A stretch of DNA of 64,000 bases from Endomychus coccineus (taxonomy: Eukaryota; Arthropoda; Insecta; Coleoptera; Endomychidae), in NCBI GenBank assembly GCA_958510875.1, contig OY294072.1, positions 2,604,001 to 2,668,000 on the forward strand, given 5' to 3'. Positions 30,248 to 42,314 of the stretch are shown here, in pieces (positions within the stretch are counted from its first letter, which is position 1; every line of letters starts with the position of its first letter). Position numbers and translations under genes: made by a program. The notes under the pieces are model-generated. The model did not search any database and was not told the DNA's origin. It saw only the letters and a program-made list of their open reading frames with translations.

Positions 30248-30319
30248 ACCATAGGCGGGATTCGAACCCACATTTCTGGATTTCTAGTCCAGGGTGTTTA
30301 CCAATTACACCACTTCGGT
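30248..30319 (-). tRNA. tRNA-like gene, anticodon AGA (Ser), type I body
   Basis: A 72-base cloverleaf can be drawn. Acceptor ACCGAAG/CTATGGT has one mismatch and one G-U pair. The D arm is GTGT/ACAC, the anticodon stem is CTGGA/TCCAG with loop CTAGAAA, and the T arm is GTGGG/CCCGC with loop TTCGAAT. The internal promoter boxes TGGTGTAATTGG and GGTTCGAATCC are good. The anticodon AGA would read UCU (Ser), but Ser tRNAs normally have a long variable arm and here it is four bases. It may be a pseudogene or tRNA-derived repeat. Confidence 0.55.
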
Positions 30320-30411
30320 CCTATTAGATTTTTATATTTTTTGTAAATATAAACCTCTGAAAGGATAGTAGATCATTGATGAACACAATGCGATTCGATG
30401 CCCTACCATAG

Positions 30412-30452
<41 letters not shown>

Positions 30453-31768
30453 CTTTAAGTTTATAAGTTAAAATATATAATTTTTAGAAAATATTTACAA
30501 ATTAGTCTATTCTTTGTGGTGTTTCATATATATTTTCCCCATATCATAACAGGGCTACAGGGTAAATTGCTTTGAAGCCACGTTTGAGTATGGAGAGAGA
30601 TGGAATAAATTATGTCTAGTAGGAATATTTAGAACAAAGGTGAAAAATTATTCTAAAAGCTACACTATATGTGTTTTGATGAATTAGTAATATAAAAACG
30701 ATTAAGACGTTCAAATTTCACGCTGAATAAAAATTATATAAGATCAAATGTGAATTTTTTAGTCTAAAAGTATTTTGTAATATAAGACCCCTAAATTTCA
30801 TAAATGTGAAAATTAGTAATATAAAACAAATGTGAAGACTTCATCTACAGGTATTTTGACAGGGAAAAAAGTAAATTATCAAAAAAAAATTCCTGCTTGA
30901 GTACTAGTTCTTATATTTTACCCCGTAATTATTCTGAAGCTGCTTCACCGAATCCTGAGATTAGTAGAGTCTTGTTTTAAATTATTCAACCATTTTGAAG
31001 TTTAATTATTTATATCATCTTATATAGGCCGCTCCAGCAGCGATCCGAGCACTACACCAGAGGGACGCTCAACATCAGGAGGGATAGTCAAGCACCCCAA
31101 GGGTGAGTGCTTTTTTCTGAACAAATTAAAATATTCTGAAACGTAATTTATAGGATTATCATTTTATAATCAATGTTTGATATATAGAAAAAACCTTCTT
31201 TTCCCCGCTTTTTTTTCTGAACAAATTAAAATATTCTGAAACGTAATTTATAGGATTATCATTTTATAATCAATGTTTGATATATAGAAAAAACCTTCTT
31301 TTCCCCGCCACCCAAGAGGTAAAAGGTTAAGGCGCGTTTTTTCAAGTGGTTCCGCCTTTAGCCCTAATCCACTATATAGAAATGTTTGAATCATCCTTTT
31401 CTCACCCGCTATTGGGTCTTTTTTTTTATTGCCTCTTTTGTAATTTTTGAATATTGGGTCTTTTTTTTTATGTTTTGTTGCCTCTTTTATTTTAAACATT
31501 GGGTCTTTTTTTTATGTTTTGTTGCCTCTTTTATTTTAAACATTGGGTCTTTTTTTTATTGCCTCTTTTTTATACTTATACAATAGGATAGCAAAACGAT
31601 GATTCAAGACATACCTATTTGCTCAAAGTAAATGAAAAACGTTTCAGCGTGTGTGTAATATCCTTTCACTGCTAATGTATTTGAAACAATTCTATATTTA
31701 TTGTAAAAAAAAAAAGACATTTCTATATATACAGAATCAAAAATATATTGAGTGTATGTACAGCTAAA
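30320..31768. other. Non-coding part of E between tRNA-like gene and PolB
   Basis: (AT)n at about 30414-30450, AT-rich spacer, a short GC-richer segment 31028-31102 flanked by splice-like signals, a 100-bp tandem duplication (31111-31310) and T-rich repeats of ATTGGGTCTTTTTTTT (31410-31570). No gene is supported. Confidence 0.5.
31111..31310. repeat. 100-bp tandem duplication
   Basis: The block beginning TTTTTTCTGAACAAATTAAA at 31111 is repeated from 31211, ending both times in CTTCTTTTCCCCGC. The copies are almost identical, so the duplication is recent. Confidence 0.85.
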
Positions 31769-31810
31769 CCTTTATTCTTTTATATCCATATGGATATAAA
31801 AGAATAAAGG
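31769..31810. repeat. Perfect 42-bp palindrome at the 3' end of PolB
   Basis: The two 21-base arms (CCTTTATTCTTTTATATCCAT and its complement) meet at CATATG with no spacer or mismatch. It overlaps the last codons of the PolB frame and could act as a terminator-like hairpin in RNA. Confidence 0.85.
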
Positions 31811-34800
31811 TCCATATGGATAAGATGTATTTTCGTTAGGAAAGAAGCGCTTCAGAGATATAGGTTTGTACTCTTTCCTGACATCAACAGAGATAACTTC
31901 GTGTTCTTTCGTGCGCCGAATTTGACGGGAGGTTATATATACAGGCTCGGACTTATTCAGTATCATTTTGACTATCGAGTCGAAATTCACAACCTTAGAT
32001 GCTGCATAACTAAGGGATATACCCTTAACTTTACAAGTGTTTATATACTCTGCAGTTGATGTGGACCAAACCTTGTAGGCGTAGTTTTTGGGACCACCGA
32101 GGCGAAAGCCTCAATATATGAGCCAGGCCCGTAGGATTCTAACTCATCAGTCATTTCTCCTAGAAACGACCCTGTGGGTGGTTCCCACTCACCCTCTCTC
32201 GAAACGTAGATGATTGAATCTGTATCAAAATACAGGACTCTTTTCTCCAGTTTTTCCAAATAACTGTACAATTTCAGGCGAGCTTGGGCTGTTACGAAGG
32301 CCGCTATAACCACATTTACTGTGGAAAGTGGTGAAAAAACCTCCTCTCGCTCTTCGTAATTTACTATGAGGGTCTCCTCATTAACAGGTAACACTGTGTT
32401 AACCACAAATGAGGGCGAAGTGAGCAGGTTGAATAACTCTGCTGGCTGATTGATAATTTTGGTCTTAGGCTGGTTTTCTCTCTGACCAAACTTACCCCAA
32501 AACGAATTTAGCATCAACTTAGCTAAACAACGTAGTCCTGGGTTATTTACAATGTTGGGGAACTCTAGTATCACATCTTCACGTAGAAGGTACTCTTCGA
32601 TGTAACGATCTTTTTCGGCTTGACTACAACAATTACCAGGCCAACCCGAGGATTCCTGTTTTATTTTAATGAATTTATTCATCATTCCGGTGAATAAGCC
32701 TGTTACGTTCTCGCCATACTGTGTGGTGTCATACACCCAGATTTCATGGATTTTCTGGATGACGTAACCCTTTTCTAGGGCCTTTATGACCTTGTCTAAT
32801 GCCCATGTGCCAGTTAATGATCTTTCAGCCTTATTATGATTACAAGGCTGTTTGTTCATTTTCTCACCGCACAGCTGACATAGAACGAACATCAGTTTGT
32901 CGTTCATTTTTAAGGGCAAGACAGGTAGATAAAGGTCTGTCGGAGGTAGAATTGTGCATTTTATTAGCCCAGACGTTTCTTGTAAATCAAGTGTGCTACA
33001 TTCCTCGTCAACATACACCTTGGGGTGTCCTATAGGAAATTTCCCATATTTACACACCCAAGGATACAGCGAACAGACATCAAGATACTTGATTTTCTCA
33101 CCCTCACGACATGTGTAATACTCAACGGTATTACCAGTCCTACCCCCAAAGAATGCATCTCTAGGGTTGAGGGGGAGAACGGAAAGAAGGGGATGATTTT
33201 CCGTATACTCTTTAATCTCTCCTGAGATTAAATTTTTGCGGAACTCACACTCCCACATCTGAATTATCTCATATCCAAATGAGCGAATTCTATCCGTTTT
33301 AGCAAGTGTGGATTCATAGCGGGTGTTGAACGTTTCAGAAGGATTATCACTCAAAGGTTTATCACGCTGTTCTTTGAAACATCGGGAGCAGCCGTGGTAG
33401 TAACAACCTTGAAATTCGAACACCTGATTGGTTTCCGGGCACCACCCGTCAACTTTCACACCTGCAACGACAGCCTCACGATGTTTTGCAGCATGCTGAA
33501 TATCAATACCTCTTTGCTTTTCCTCCCACAACAACCACTGTATTGCTATTTTGGATTGAATATCCTTAGCACGATACCCATTTTTTGGTATGATACCAAT
33601 GGTGTTTGGTTTGAGGAAATTTCGACGGAATACTTTATTACATGTGCTGGCTATAGTGCATGCTTCGGTGAATGGACAAACGTTAGTCTCCGTCAACATC
33701 TGTTGGCGAAATTTCAGACAGGACTGAGCCAAAATCTGTACATCTGATATGCAGTAGGCCACGATCTCCCGCTGAAAATTAAAAGTATAATTATCATTCA
33801 CCTGGGCTGTATGCCAGGATATTAATTTTTCACGATCTTCGGGTTTCATATTGTCCGGGTCGTAATATTCAACTGAAGGGATGGGACCTTCATAATTCTG
33901 ATTTTCCATACGATTGAACAAATGCGGAAAGTACCCCTTTTTCAATTCAGTAAAGCCGAAAGCTTTAGGTGATTTTGATAGGAAATAATCCAAAGAATCT
34001 AAAAATTTTACGTTTCCCACCACCATAGAAATCAATTTGGTGCCACGCATAATCAGCTCAGGTTTTAAATTGGTTTTTGTCAAAATATAATTTAGAATGA
34101 ACTGATGATCAAATCCGCCCCCATTATGAGCCATAACGATTACTTTTTTAAAAATTTTACGCTGATTCAATATATATTCCATCAGTCTCTCTATGGGATT
34201 CTTTTGGAGTACCTGCAGCCTTACACAGCATTTCGAACAAATACGAATATCATCTGCCATATCGATACATACATCACAGCATTGTCTAAAGACACATAGA
34301 TTCGGCTCGTGCAATAGAGAGCCATCAGGTAAAACTTTTTCCTGACGTGTCTCTAGATCGTAAAACAGGAATAGCAGATCGTCACACTTAGGTTTACCAG
34401 TGTCTGACTGAATGAAACATAAGTGATCAGCGGGTACATGTTTGTTACAGATTTTACAGAAAATCTCTCCACAGAAATGCTCACGATCACCCCTGATTGT
34501 TTTGAGGCATAATGGGCAAAGTCTGATACTCTCGCAAACATTGTATTTTCCGTCTGACCCCTGTTTTTTGTGCTTCTCAAAGCATGTGGGGCCTTTGAAG
34601 CTCCGTAAGCAATCCTCACATTTCTGTTTCTTTGCCTCAGGACAGACTGGGGTCTGCCTGCATCCTGAGCATGTGCCCCCACATCTATGCTTACTCTTAG
34701 CATTGTAAGGAGTGTGACACTCCTCGCAGAAATAATCGCAGCAAAAAGCAGCTGTGAGAGAGGTAATAACGTTGTAATGGCCATCGTTGAAAAGTAAATT

Positions 34801-35484
34801 CAATGAGGGGCCATGGCCGTCGCCTTTGAAAATGACGTCACGACCTTTTGCGCCATACTGGTACACAACGATTTTATAGGCAGAGAGGTGAGCTTGGAAC
34901 TGTTGTAGCTCCGGTATCCCACAGCCCTCATCGGGTATAATCACACCCGCCTCCGAAATTAACTCGATGGCCAGTTCCCGCTGAAGTCTGCCTGTGGCTC
35001 GTCTCACCGCCTTTAACTCTGGATCTTTTTCCACATAAGCGATAGCTACAGTTAGGGCTCGAGGTAGGCAGAGATTATCTTTATTATTTATCGTGATGAT
35101 ACCTTTGCGCTGGGCACATTCTTCGTCGAATGTATTGTAGTTAGCGCCCCGGCCTTTACCTACAGCCATTCTTATCGACGTTACGCCCAAACAAAAGGTC
35201 TCGGTGTTAAGACCGCAAGAATTAGATTGATAAATGGAAGAAATTCGAGCCCATATCTCATCTACTGTAACCTCGCTAGCCGCCTTGAAATCAACCCAGC
35301 CTGGGCCACGAGCGAAGTCTTTCGAGCAGAATGTGAAACCCACCTGATCGGTAGGTCTCAAACCCTCTGTTCCTCGCTGAATTGATTGAGGTAACTCACG
35401 AATTTTAAATTCAAGAGTACGCCCCTGTAACCCGAAGCGCTTTATTTTCCTCACGCTATCTTTAATTATTAAAAACTTCTCCAT
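31772..35484 (-). pseudogene. Protein-primed family-B DNA polymerase of E (late frameshift)
   Basis: The first 1147 codons (35484-32041) are open. An N-terminal region has Cys139 (NLCLPRAL) and His236 (DGHYNVI), resembling an OTU-type protease. A Cys-rich zinc region follows (about 248-355). Exonuclease motifs are FYDLET (376-378), NGGGFDHQF (D459) and YCISDV (D581). An insert FEFQGCYYHGC...MWECEF (690-747) looks like a nuclease fold. Polymerase motif A is DVCSLYP (802), B is NSFWGKFG (993), C is FDTDS (1087). A one-base indel near 32090 shifts the frame; the expected C-terminal sequence continues in another frame to 31772. This may be a real lesion or a sequence error. The enzyme would replicate linear element DNA. 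Confidence 0.85.
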
Positions 35485-36469
35485 TGAAAGTGTAAAACAA
35501 TTGAAGCACTCGAATATATATGATAGGAATTAGTCGTGAAAACAACTGCAATTCAAAATGATAATTGAAGCGCTCAAATATGATAGGAATGTCTAATTAC
35601 TTTAGTTGTAAAAACAACTGATAATAGAATCAAAAAAATTATACAGAGCAGAATAAGAGAAAGAATACTCACATACAAACACGTCTGCACAGTAGAGATG
35701 TTACGATGATAATGAGCGAGGGTGCGACACGTGCCCCTATTTATAGGTGACAACGCCTGGAAAGGAGATGATCTGATTGGTTATCATTTCGCAACATACG
35801 ATCGTAGAGATGATTTGATTGGTTACCCCAAGGTCAATAGTTTTCGTGTCGAGACATGAAATAGATAAGAGCGTTACTAACTGAATTAGATAAGAGTAAT
35901 TTTCATTTCAATTCGGTATTAAGTTACCTCCAAGGTCAAAAGTTTTCATGTCGAAACAAGAAATAGATAAGAAAGGTGCAAAGTCCACTAACTGAATAAG
36001 ATAAGAGTAATTTTCATTTCAAATTGATATTAAGTTACCTCCAAGGTCAAAAGTTTTCATGTCGAAACAAGAAATAGATAGGAAAGGTGCAAAGTTTACT
36101 AACTGAAATAGATAAGAGTAATTTGCAAACCAGCATTCTAATAGCTTATATTTTATTTTCAGCTACCACACACCCCAAGGCAGCTAAAATCAAGGTAACT
36201 TACATTTTATTATTTATGTATTAGGATTACGATCTGTGTTCATCGCCTGTGTAATATACATATTTAGGTTCTGATATCCGATCAAATGCATGAATTCCTG
36301 GGTCACCTTTTTGATATTCAAAAGCTCCAACCCTGTTGTTTTACTCCAACTGTATGGTTTCAATCGCTAAAATGAGTGGGGAAATTGTGGATGATGTATT
36401 GCTCATGTGAAGAAAATACCTATCTGTTGTAGATTTCAATGATATTCAGAAGTACCAGCTATATTATCT

Positions 36470-36560
<91 letters not shown>

Positions 36561-37309
36561 TCTTTTGTTGATATTCTGCGCTCAATAAACATGTGAAAGA
36601 CACTAACCATACTTTCGACTACAACAATACAAAAATTTTAAATATTGAAACAAACGACAACAAACGTTTGATATTAGAATCTATTCAAATTAAAAAGAAC
36701 AATTGTGTAAATGACAAAATAGATTCCAATCTTTCGAAACTGTACAATAATCTAATTCAAACTTAACAAAATTTTATTAATTTGAAGTACCACTTTCCAT
36801 TGTCTATTTAAAATTCAACCTAAAAAAGATGAAGTATTATTTAAGTATGACACTATAGAGTAACAATTTTGAGGTTAAATTCCATAGAATTATCTTAAAC
36901 TTGAATAGTTATGATAGAAATACTTATCATAGAGTAACTAATTCATACAATAATTCATAGATATTTATAATTGTACAATATTGGAATGTCTTGTATTTAA
37001 TCAAATTCAATCTATTTCAAATTGTAGTTAGCCATACATTACTCTTTCACTCACAACCGATCCAATGTTTTCTGCAGTTTTAATTGGATCTTAAAACACA
37101 AGTCGGCTGCAGACGCATTTCATTAATCGAAATCATCTATTCTTTTCTAAATTACATGGAAACACTAATTCAATTAACAATTTTTGATAAAGGCAATAAA
37201 CGTTGTCGAAACGTCAAAAACAGAATTTTTATTTCATTATCAGTATATATACGAACCAATATACCAAGAAAACATACAAATATATGTATATATATATATG
37301 TATTCTCGC
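35485..37309. other. Non-coding stretch upstream of PolB
   Basis: TATATAT lies about 30 bases upstream of the PolB ATG (35513-35522). Three related units of about 100 bp (CCAAGGTCAAAAGTTTTCATGTCGA type) run from 35830 to 36120. A candidate 32-base exon with splice-like flanks is at 36163-36194. A (TA)n tract is at about 36473-36551. No gene seen. Confidence 0.45.
36473..36551. repeat. (TA)n microsatellite
   Basis: About 39 TA dinucleotides in a row, uninterrupted until ATGTATATAT. Confidence 0.95.
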
Positions 37310-37432
37310 CACATAGAACGAACATTAATTTGTCATTCATCTTCATTGGTAGTACGGGTAGATAAAGATCTGTCGGAGGTAGAATTGTACATTTCATCAG
37401 CCCCGACGTTTCATGTAAATCAAGTGAGATAC
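37310..37432 (-). pseudogene. PolB fragment (palm-region piece)
   Basis: A short stretch matches the PolB of E (CTILPPTDLYLPVLP and KMNDKLMFVLC) with a few changes, then breaks off on both sides. It is a degraded duplicate of about codons 835-870. Confidence 0.75.
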
Positions 37433-37501
37433 CTGCATAAATTTTGTTTCTCAAAAGGCGCTATGGTAGAACTTTAACTTTGCTGGGTATTAATATTTTA
37501 T

Positions 37502-37942
37502 TCAATTTCTTCCAATGCAATTCCATGCCGATTTAGTAGATAGCTGCATTGTCTTGTTTCTAGGAATGAACAGATGAAAAACACCTAAGCTGACAACCAG
37601 TAGGTGCTCATTAAATAACAGACTGATATTCAGAAGTTCCATAGTCTTACCGAACACTGCATTATTCATCAGTTTGAATAAGTTCTTCTCGAACTCATTC
37701 TTAGAAGCGGCCCTCAATCTAGTATTCAGATCTATGTATGCTAACGCATGCTTAAGGCTGTGGTAATGAATAACGTACTTCTTCTTGGGCTGAAGCGTCA
37801 CCATCAATTTTGATGGTGCAGTCTTCGTAGGCATGATTAGATAGTTACATAAATTTTTGTTTCTAGACCTGAAGCTATATTTAGAGTGTTGACCGAACTT
37901 ATTTTCGCCCCTGTTATACTGAACAATATTCAGAAGTTCCAT
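37502..37942 (-). pseudogene. Fragment of a second PolB lineage
   Basis: The frame contains [20 protein letters not shown] and [20 protein letters not shown], the motif B region of another clade of viral PolB than the intact gene of E, whose motif B reads NSFWGKFG. It is fused at both ends to a recurring MELLNI segment and to [10 protein letters not shown]. These joins look like rearranged debris rather than a working gene. Confidence 0.65.
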
Positions 37943-38129
37943 TACATCACCATCTATCGAATTTATTGCTCAAATAATAAAACATCGGTCTTCATATATG
38001 CTGAGCTCGCTGGTATAGTCTTCGTAGGTGGGATTAGATAGTTACATAAATTTTTGTTTCTAGACCTGAAGCGATATTTAAAATTTAGATTACAATCCTG
38101 CTGTTATACCCCAGTTTCTGCCTTATTAC

Positions 38130-38225
38130 GAACGCAAGGCTGTTTGTTCAGCCTCTCCCCACATAGCCGGCAAAGAACGAACATCAGTTTATCGCTCATC
38201 TTCTTCGGTAACACAGGTAGATAAA
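38130..38225 (-). pseudogene. PolB fragment
   Basis: It repeats the PolB stretch around codons 855-885 in minus orientation (PVLPKKMSDKLMFVLC type, then the CGE and PCVRN-like end), with substitutions. Short and out of context. Confidence 0.55.
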
Positions 38226-38332
38226 GATGGTTGCATAAATTTTTGTTTCTAGACCTGGAGCTATATTCAGAATATTGACCAAACTTATTTCCGCCCCTTG
38301 TTATGTACCAAAACAGTTATTTTTGAATATTT

Positions 38333-38812
38333 TCAAAAGGCCAATATTACATTACACGACAAGTTCAAAGTATCCTTTGTTATATGTTTGGTAAAGGTTC
38401 TAATGTACTTAGTGCAGAAACCTATCCACCTCGTTATTTCCTGAGAGGATTTTAACAAATACCCTTTTTGATATTCAGAAGTTCCACTCTTATAGTTTGA
38501 ACTTTGATTATCGTTTTTTGAGACCCCATAGTTCCTCATTATTTCCGCAATTTCAGATTCTTCATATTCAGCTGCTTTAAGATCTTGAAGCAGTCTAGTG
38601 ACATCATCCTCTGAAGTCAATATCTTAATTGCGTATAATTTTGACCTCAGACCCACAAAATCAGTCCTATATCTTTCCCAGCAACCTCTCTGGGGAATGA
38701 TAGCTGCCGCCCTGGAGCAGTGTAGGACCTTGTATATGCCGGACCTCAACCAATCGAGACGTTCATCGACAGGAACCGTGTACCCTATGGTTACAACTAT
38801 ATTAAGTTCCAT
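38333..38812 (-). pseudogene. Rearranged ORF with a piece of PolB of the second lineage
   Basis: An open frame of 159 codons starts MELNIVVTIGYTVP. It contains RTDFVGLRSKLYAIKI, which matches the FVGLRSKLYAY region downstream of motif C in many viral PolB proteins. The flanking parts are unfamiliar and repeat elsewhere nearby (38900-39030, 39270-39470). Treated as debris. Confidence 0.45.
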
Positions 38813-41200
38813 TTATCGTCATTGGGAGATAGCTCAATTTTCTCCTGCCTTATGAAGAGCACCTTGTGTCTCTTATATGCCGACCCTCAACCAAACGACT
38901 AGTTCGTCGACAGATACCGTAAACCCTATGACTGCAACTATATTAAGTTCCATTTATCGTCATTGGGGGATAGCTCAATTTTCTCCTGTCATATGAAGAA
39001 CACCTTGTGTCTCTGTATATACCGATCCTCAACCAAACGACTTGTTCATGATGGTGAAGACTTGCTGAATCACCACTCTCTAGTGCCACAAGATTCCTAA
39101 TAAATTCACCAGTTCGTACATCCTAGTTCAGCTGCTTGAGCTGTTTTTCACATATTTCGCGATATTCAGAAGTTCTAACCCTGAACAACAGCAGCTGTAC
39201 CGAATGGTTCGGGCATTTGTAACCGCTCTTGGTGTAGGAAGTGCTATCCATACAGGTCATATTTTGGCATGAGCCTGACCATATCAGACGAATCGTTCAA
39301 TATTGTAGGTCCTATCTTCTGTTGTCCTATGCTTACGACTCGTTCATTTTTGAACATTTTATTAGGCCTTATGTCAGGTGAAATAGCTCTCTGTTCTGGC
39401 TTATGGAGAACATCTTATGTCTCTTATATGCCGGTCCTCTACCAAACGACTCATTCATGATGGTGAATACTTGCTGAGCGCAATAGCTGAATCACTACTC
39501 TCTCTCTAGCGACTAGTTTCCAATTTTACCACTATCTGTTGGTTCTAAACTATTGAAACTGTTTTCTTCATTATCAGGAGTGTAGGGTAATCTTCTCGGA
39601 GTGCTAGCTGCCTGTTTCCACTTTGCCAATACCTGTTGGTTCTGAACTATTGAAACTGTTTTCTTCATTATCAGGAGTGTAGGGTAATCTTCTCGGAGTG
39701 CTAGCTGCTGTGGACCAAACCTTGTTTTTTCATAAGCATACGCACTACAGCAGTGTCTAAAAACCCGTGTATTTATCAGATGATCCTTGCTTTTTAAAAT
39801 AACTCAAGTAGGTCTTTTGTTACAGAAATGCTATTATTTCGAATATTCAGTGCCGAATTTGATATTTATATTATACATGTTTGAGTACGGATCTGATTCT
39901 TCATAATCGAAAGAGACTAAGACATATTTCGATCGAAAAACAAACAGCCACTGCCGCAATGACAGCAACAAGAAGTCTCTAACACTTCAACACGTCTATC
40001 GCCCTATGTTGTTGAATCAAGAAGTCTCCAAGAAGTCTCTAACACTTCTACCTCGCCAACACTTCTATCAACCAAGCTGCCGCTACGCTTCGATCCGTCA
40101 ACAACAAGAAGCCTCTAACGCTAAAGGGCCAAGAAGTCTCTAACACTTCTAGAAGTCTCTAACACTTCAACACGTCTATCGCTCATGTTGTTAAATCAAG
40201 AAGTCTCCAAGAAGTCTCTAACACTTCTACCTCACCAACACTTCTATCAACCAAGCTCTCGCTACGCTTCGATCATCAGAAACACGCTTCTTCAGAACAC
40301 CAACCGTCTACATCAGCAGCCTCTAACGCTCGCAACAACGATGTCTCTGCAGAAAATGTGTCTATCTCTTGATCGATTTATACATAATATAATGTAGGTT
40401 ACTGAGATTTTTCTCATGTTTTTTCTTTCTTTTACAGTTGGGGTATAACAACGGACTGGAACTTCTGAATATCAAAAAAAAGGGGGGCTCTCAACAGGCA
40501 GCTAAACTATTCCATCCATGATTGAGCCCCCTACCCCGCTCCAGGGCGGCAGCTATTATTCCCTGGAGCACCCCGGTCTGGGGGTTGCACCCAATCAGGC
40601 CGCTATCCATCCTTGATGCCCCCGGACAATCTACCTCAAGGGGGCTCTCATCAGGCAGCTATCCACCCCAACCGTGGCAGAGCCCCCGCCCCCGCTCCCG
40701 GCAGCTATCACCCTTGGAGTCCTCATCACCGATCCAGGGACTGTCCACAAAACATCACAATAATGAACGAGTCGTTTGATTGAGGACGGTCCCTGGATCA
40801 ACCATCAGGATTGTAATCTAAATTTTAAATATAGTTTCAGAGCTAGAAACAAAAATTTATGCAACCGTCTAATTAATAAATATATTTATAAATATACTTT
40901 TGTTTTTATTACCTGTTTACATATAATGTTCCTCAAAAGTGATTCAGAATATTATGTTATCTTTTCAAGTATTATAGTATGAGTAGTAGCGGTTCTCTCT
41001 TATCTCGAGTATTGAAGCCAATAAAGATTCATATAGCAATATTCCGTTAGATTTAATAATCATAGTAATTGGGGCAATATACCTCTAGAGGAATTCATCG
41101 GTGGTATGAAATTAATTGTAAAGACAGGTTATTTCAGTTTCAATAATGTTTTTACAGTCAGATTTTTGGTTGTCAAATTTAAACCCATAATAGCTAGGAT
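38760..41200. other. Mosaic of duplicated debris in E
   Basis: It contains partial repeats of TATTAAGTTCCATTTATCGT (38770-39010), a 97-bp tandem duplication (39541-39717), AAGAAGTCTCTAACACTTCT repeats (39970-40260), a GC-rich segment with PolB-like scraps (40500-40745) and a block at 40745-40880 that recurs near 59520-59650. Recurring GATATTCAGAAGTTCC words are scattered through it. No gene is supported. Confidence 0.5.
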
Positions 41201-41697
41201 GGGGTTTTACTAGATAGTTGTCTCATAATAACAAATCGTTAAAGATTCATCGTGAGAGTTATCAATCTCGATCATGAAGAATCTCAACGCATCTCTACAG
41301 GTGATAATAGTCAAATATATTCATTTAGACCCAGCCAAATTTCTCGAAGGTTCGCAAATGATAATAATATTGCATACAAAATAGGTTAGTTACATGGGAA
41401 ATATCGATATTCTCAAATAAAAAAGGTGATAATAGTGGGTTAATTTCTACAGCTGATTTAACCTCACATCGATGAATATTCAATAATTCCAACACCCAAC
41501 TCTTCTTTCGTGGAATTTCCTTGAGAAATATCTCGAAAATGGGGACAGTTGTGAAAATTATAGAACTACTTTTTTCGTCGTTTTTAAACGGTGAATTTTA
41601 TCAGTAGGATGGGGTTATATGGTAGGAATAAAACTCTTTATATGCAATAATCTTTATTGAAATTACATATTCCAGAATACATTAACATTTATTGAAA

Positions 41698-42240
41698 TTA
41701 CATATTTCTGAAGCCTGGGATATCTTCTTCTTCTTCATATACAAATGTTAATTTACAATTTTCATCCATACTATACAGTCTATTGTTGATTTTTACAGAT
41801 GATGTAGATTTATTTTCAATGAATGGCGGCTTATCTGAGTATCCTTTGATGAAACACATGTTTACAACGACATTCCCATCCTTTTCTACCCGTTCCATCG
41901 CCCTCCAAATAGGCGCAACTATATTTTCCGTAGTCCATTGTTGTCCGCGAATTTCCACAGTATTGAAAAGGTGAATGCTTTGCGGGGTACAATATTGGAA
42001 TTTTGCCTCTATCCTCAAAACATTTTGTATGTTTTTCCCTGAGAGGTTATGTTCAAGTAGAAATTTCTGACCTAGGGCTCCGTAGGGTGCCTGTTGGAAT
42101 GCCCGAAGCATCATTCTATCAAACACCGGTGTGAACTGCATCAAGAAAGATAATTTCATATCGGGATGTTTACTTAACTTATGCCTTTTCACATCATACT
42201 TTCTAGTATAGCTTTTTTGGCATAACTCGCAGGAGTACAT
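41698..42240 (-). CDS. C2H2 zinc-finger protein of E (180 aa)
   Basis: One classical finger opens the protein (CELCQKSYTRKYDVKRHKLS, residues 4-25, C-x2-C-x12-H-x4-H). The remaining 155 residues are unrecognised, mixed helix/strand, with an acidic end (VYEEEEDIPGF). The upstream region on the minus strand has TATATATAT (42303-42313) and TCAGTT (42277-42282) at arthropod core-promoter spacing. The gene lies downstream of the metalloproteinase gene and on the same strand. A DNA-binding regulator of the element is possible; it could also be structural. Confidence 0.65.
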   Translation of the reverse strand: MYSCELCQKSYTRKYDVKRHKLSKHPDMKLSFLMQFTPVFDRMMLRAFQQAPYGALGQKFLLEHNLSGKNIQNVLRIEAKFQYCTPQSIHLFNTVEIRGQQWTTENIVAPIWRAMERVEKDGNVVVNMCFIKGYSDKPPFIENKSTSSVKINNRLYSMDENCKLTFVYEEEEDIPGFRNM

Positions 42241-42276
42241 GTTTAGCGTGTGTGTTCGCTACGACACCTGATTATT

Positions 42277-42313
42277 AACTGACACCTCCATTGATCGCTC
42301 CAATATATATATA
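42277..42313 (-). promoter_or_regulatory. TATA/TCAGTT core promoter of the C2H2 gene
   Basis: On the minus strand TATATATAT is followed about 30 bases later by TCAGTT, a close match to the arthropod initiator, and the ATG lies about 40 bases further on. It overlaps the end of the metalloproteinase gene. Confidence 0.5.
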
Positions 42314-42314
42314 C

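Noticed and set aside
36473..36551. (TA)n tract as a replication origin
   Set aside because: It is a plain microsatellite; similar AT runs occur elsewhere in E and nothing else at the site suggests an origin.
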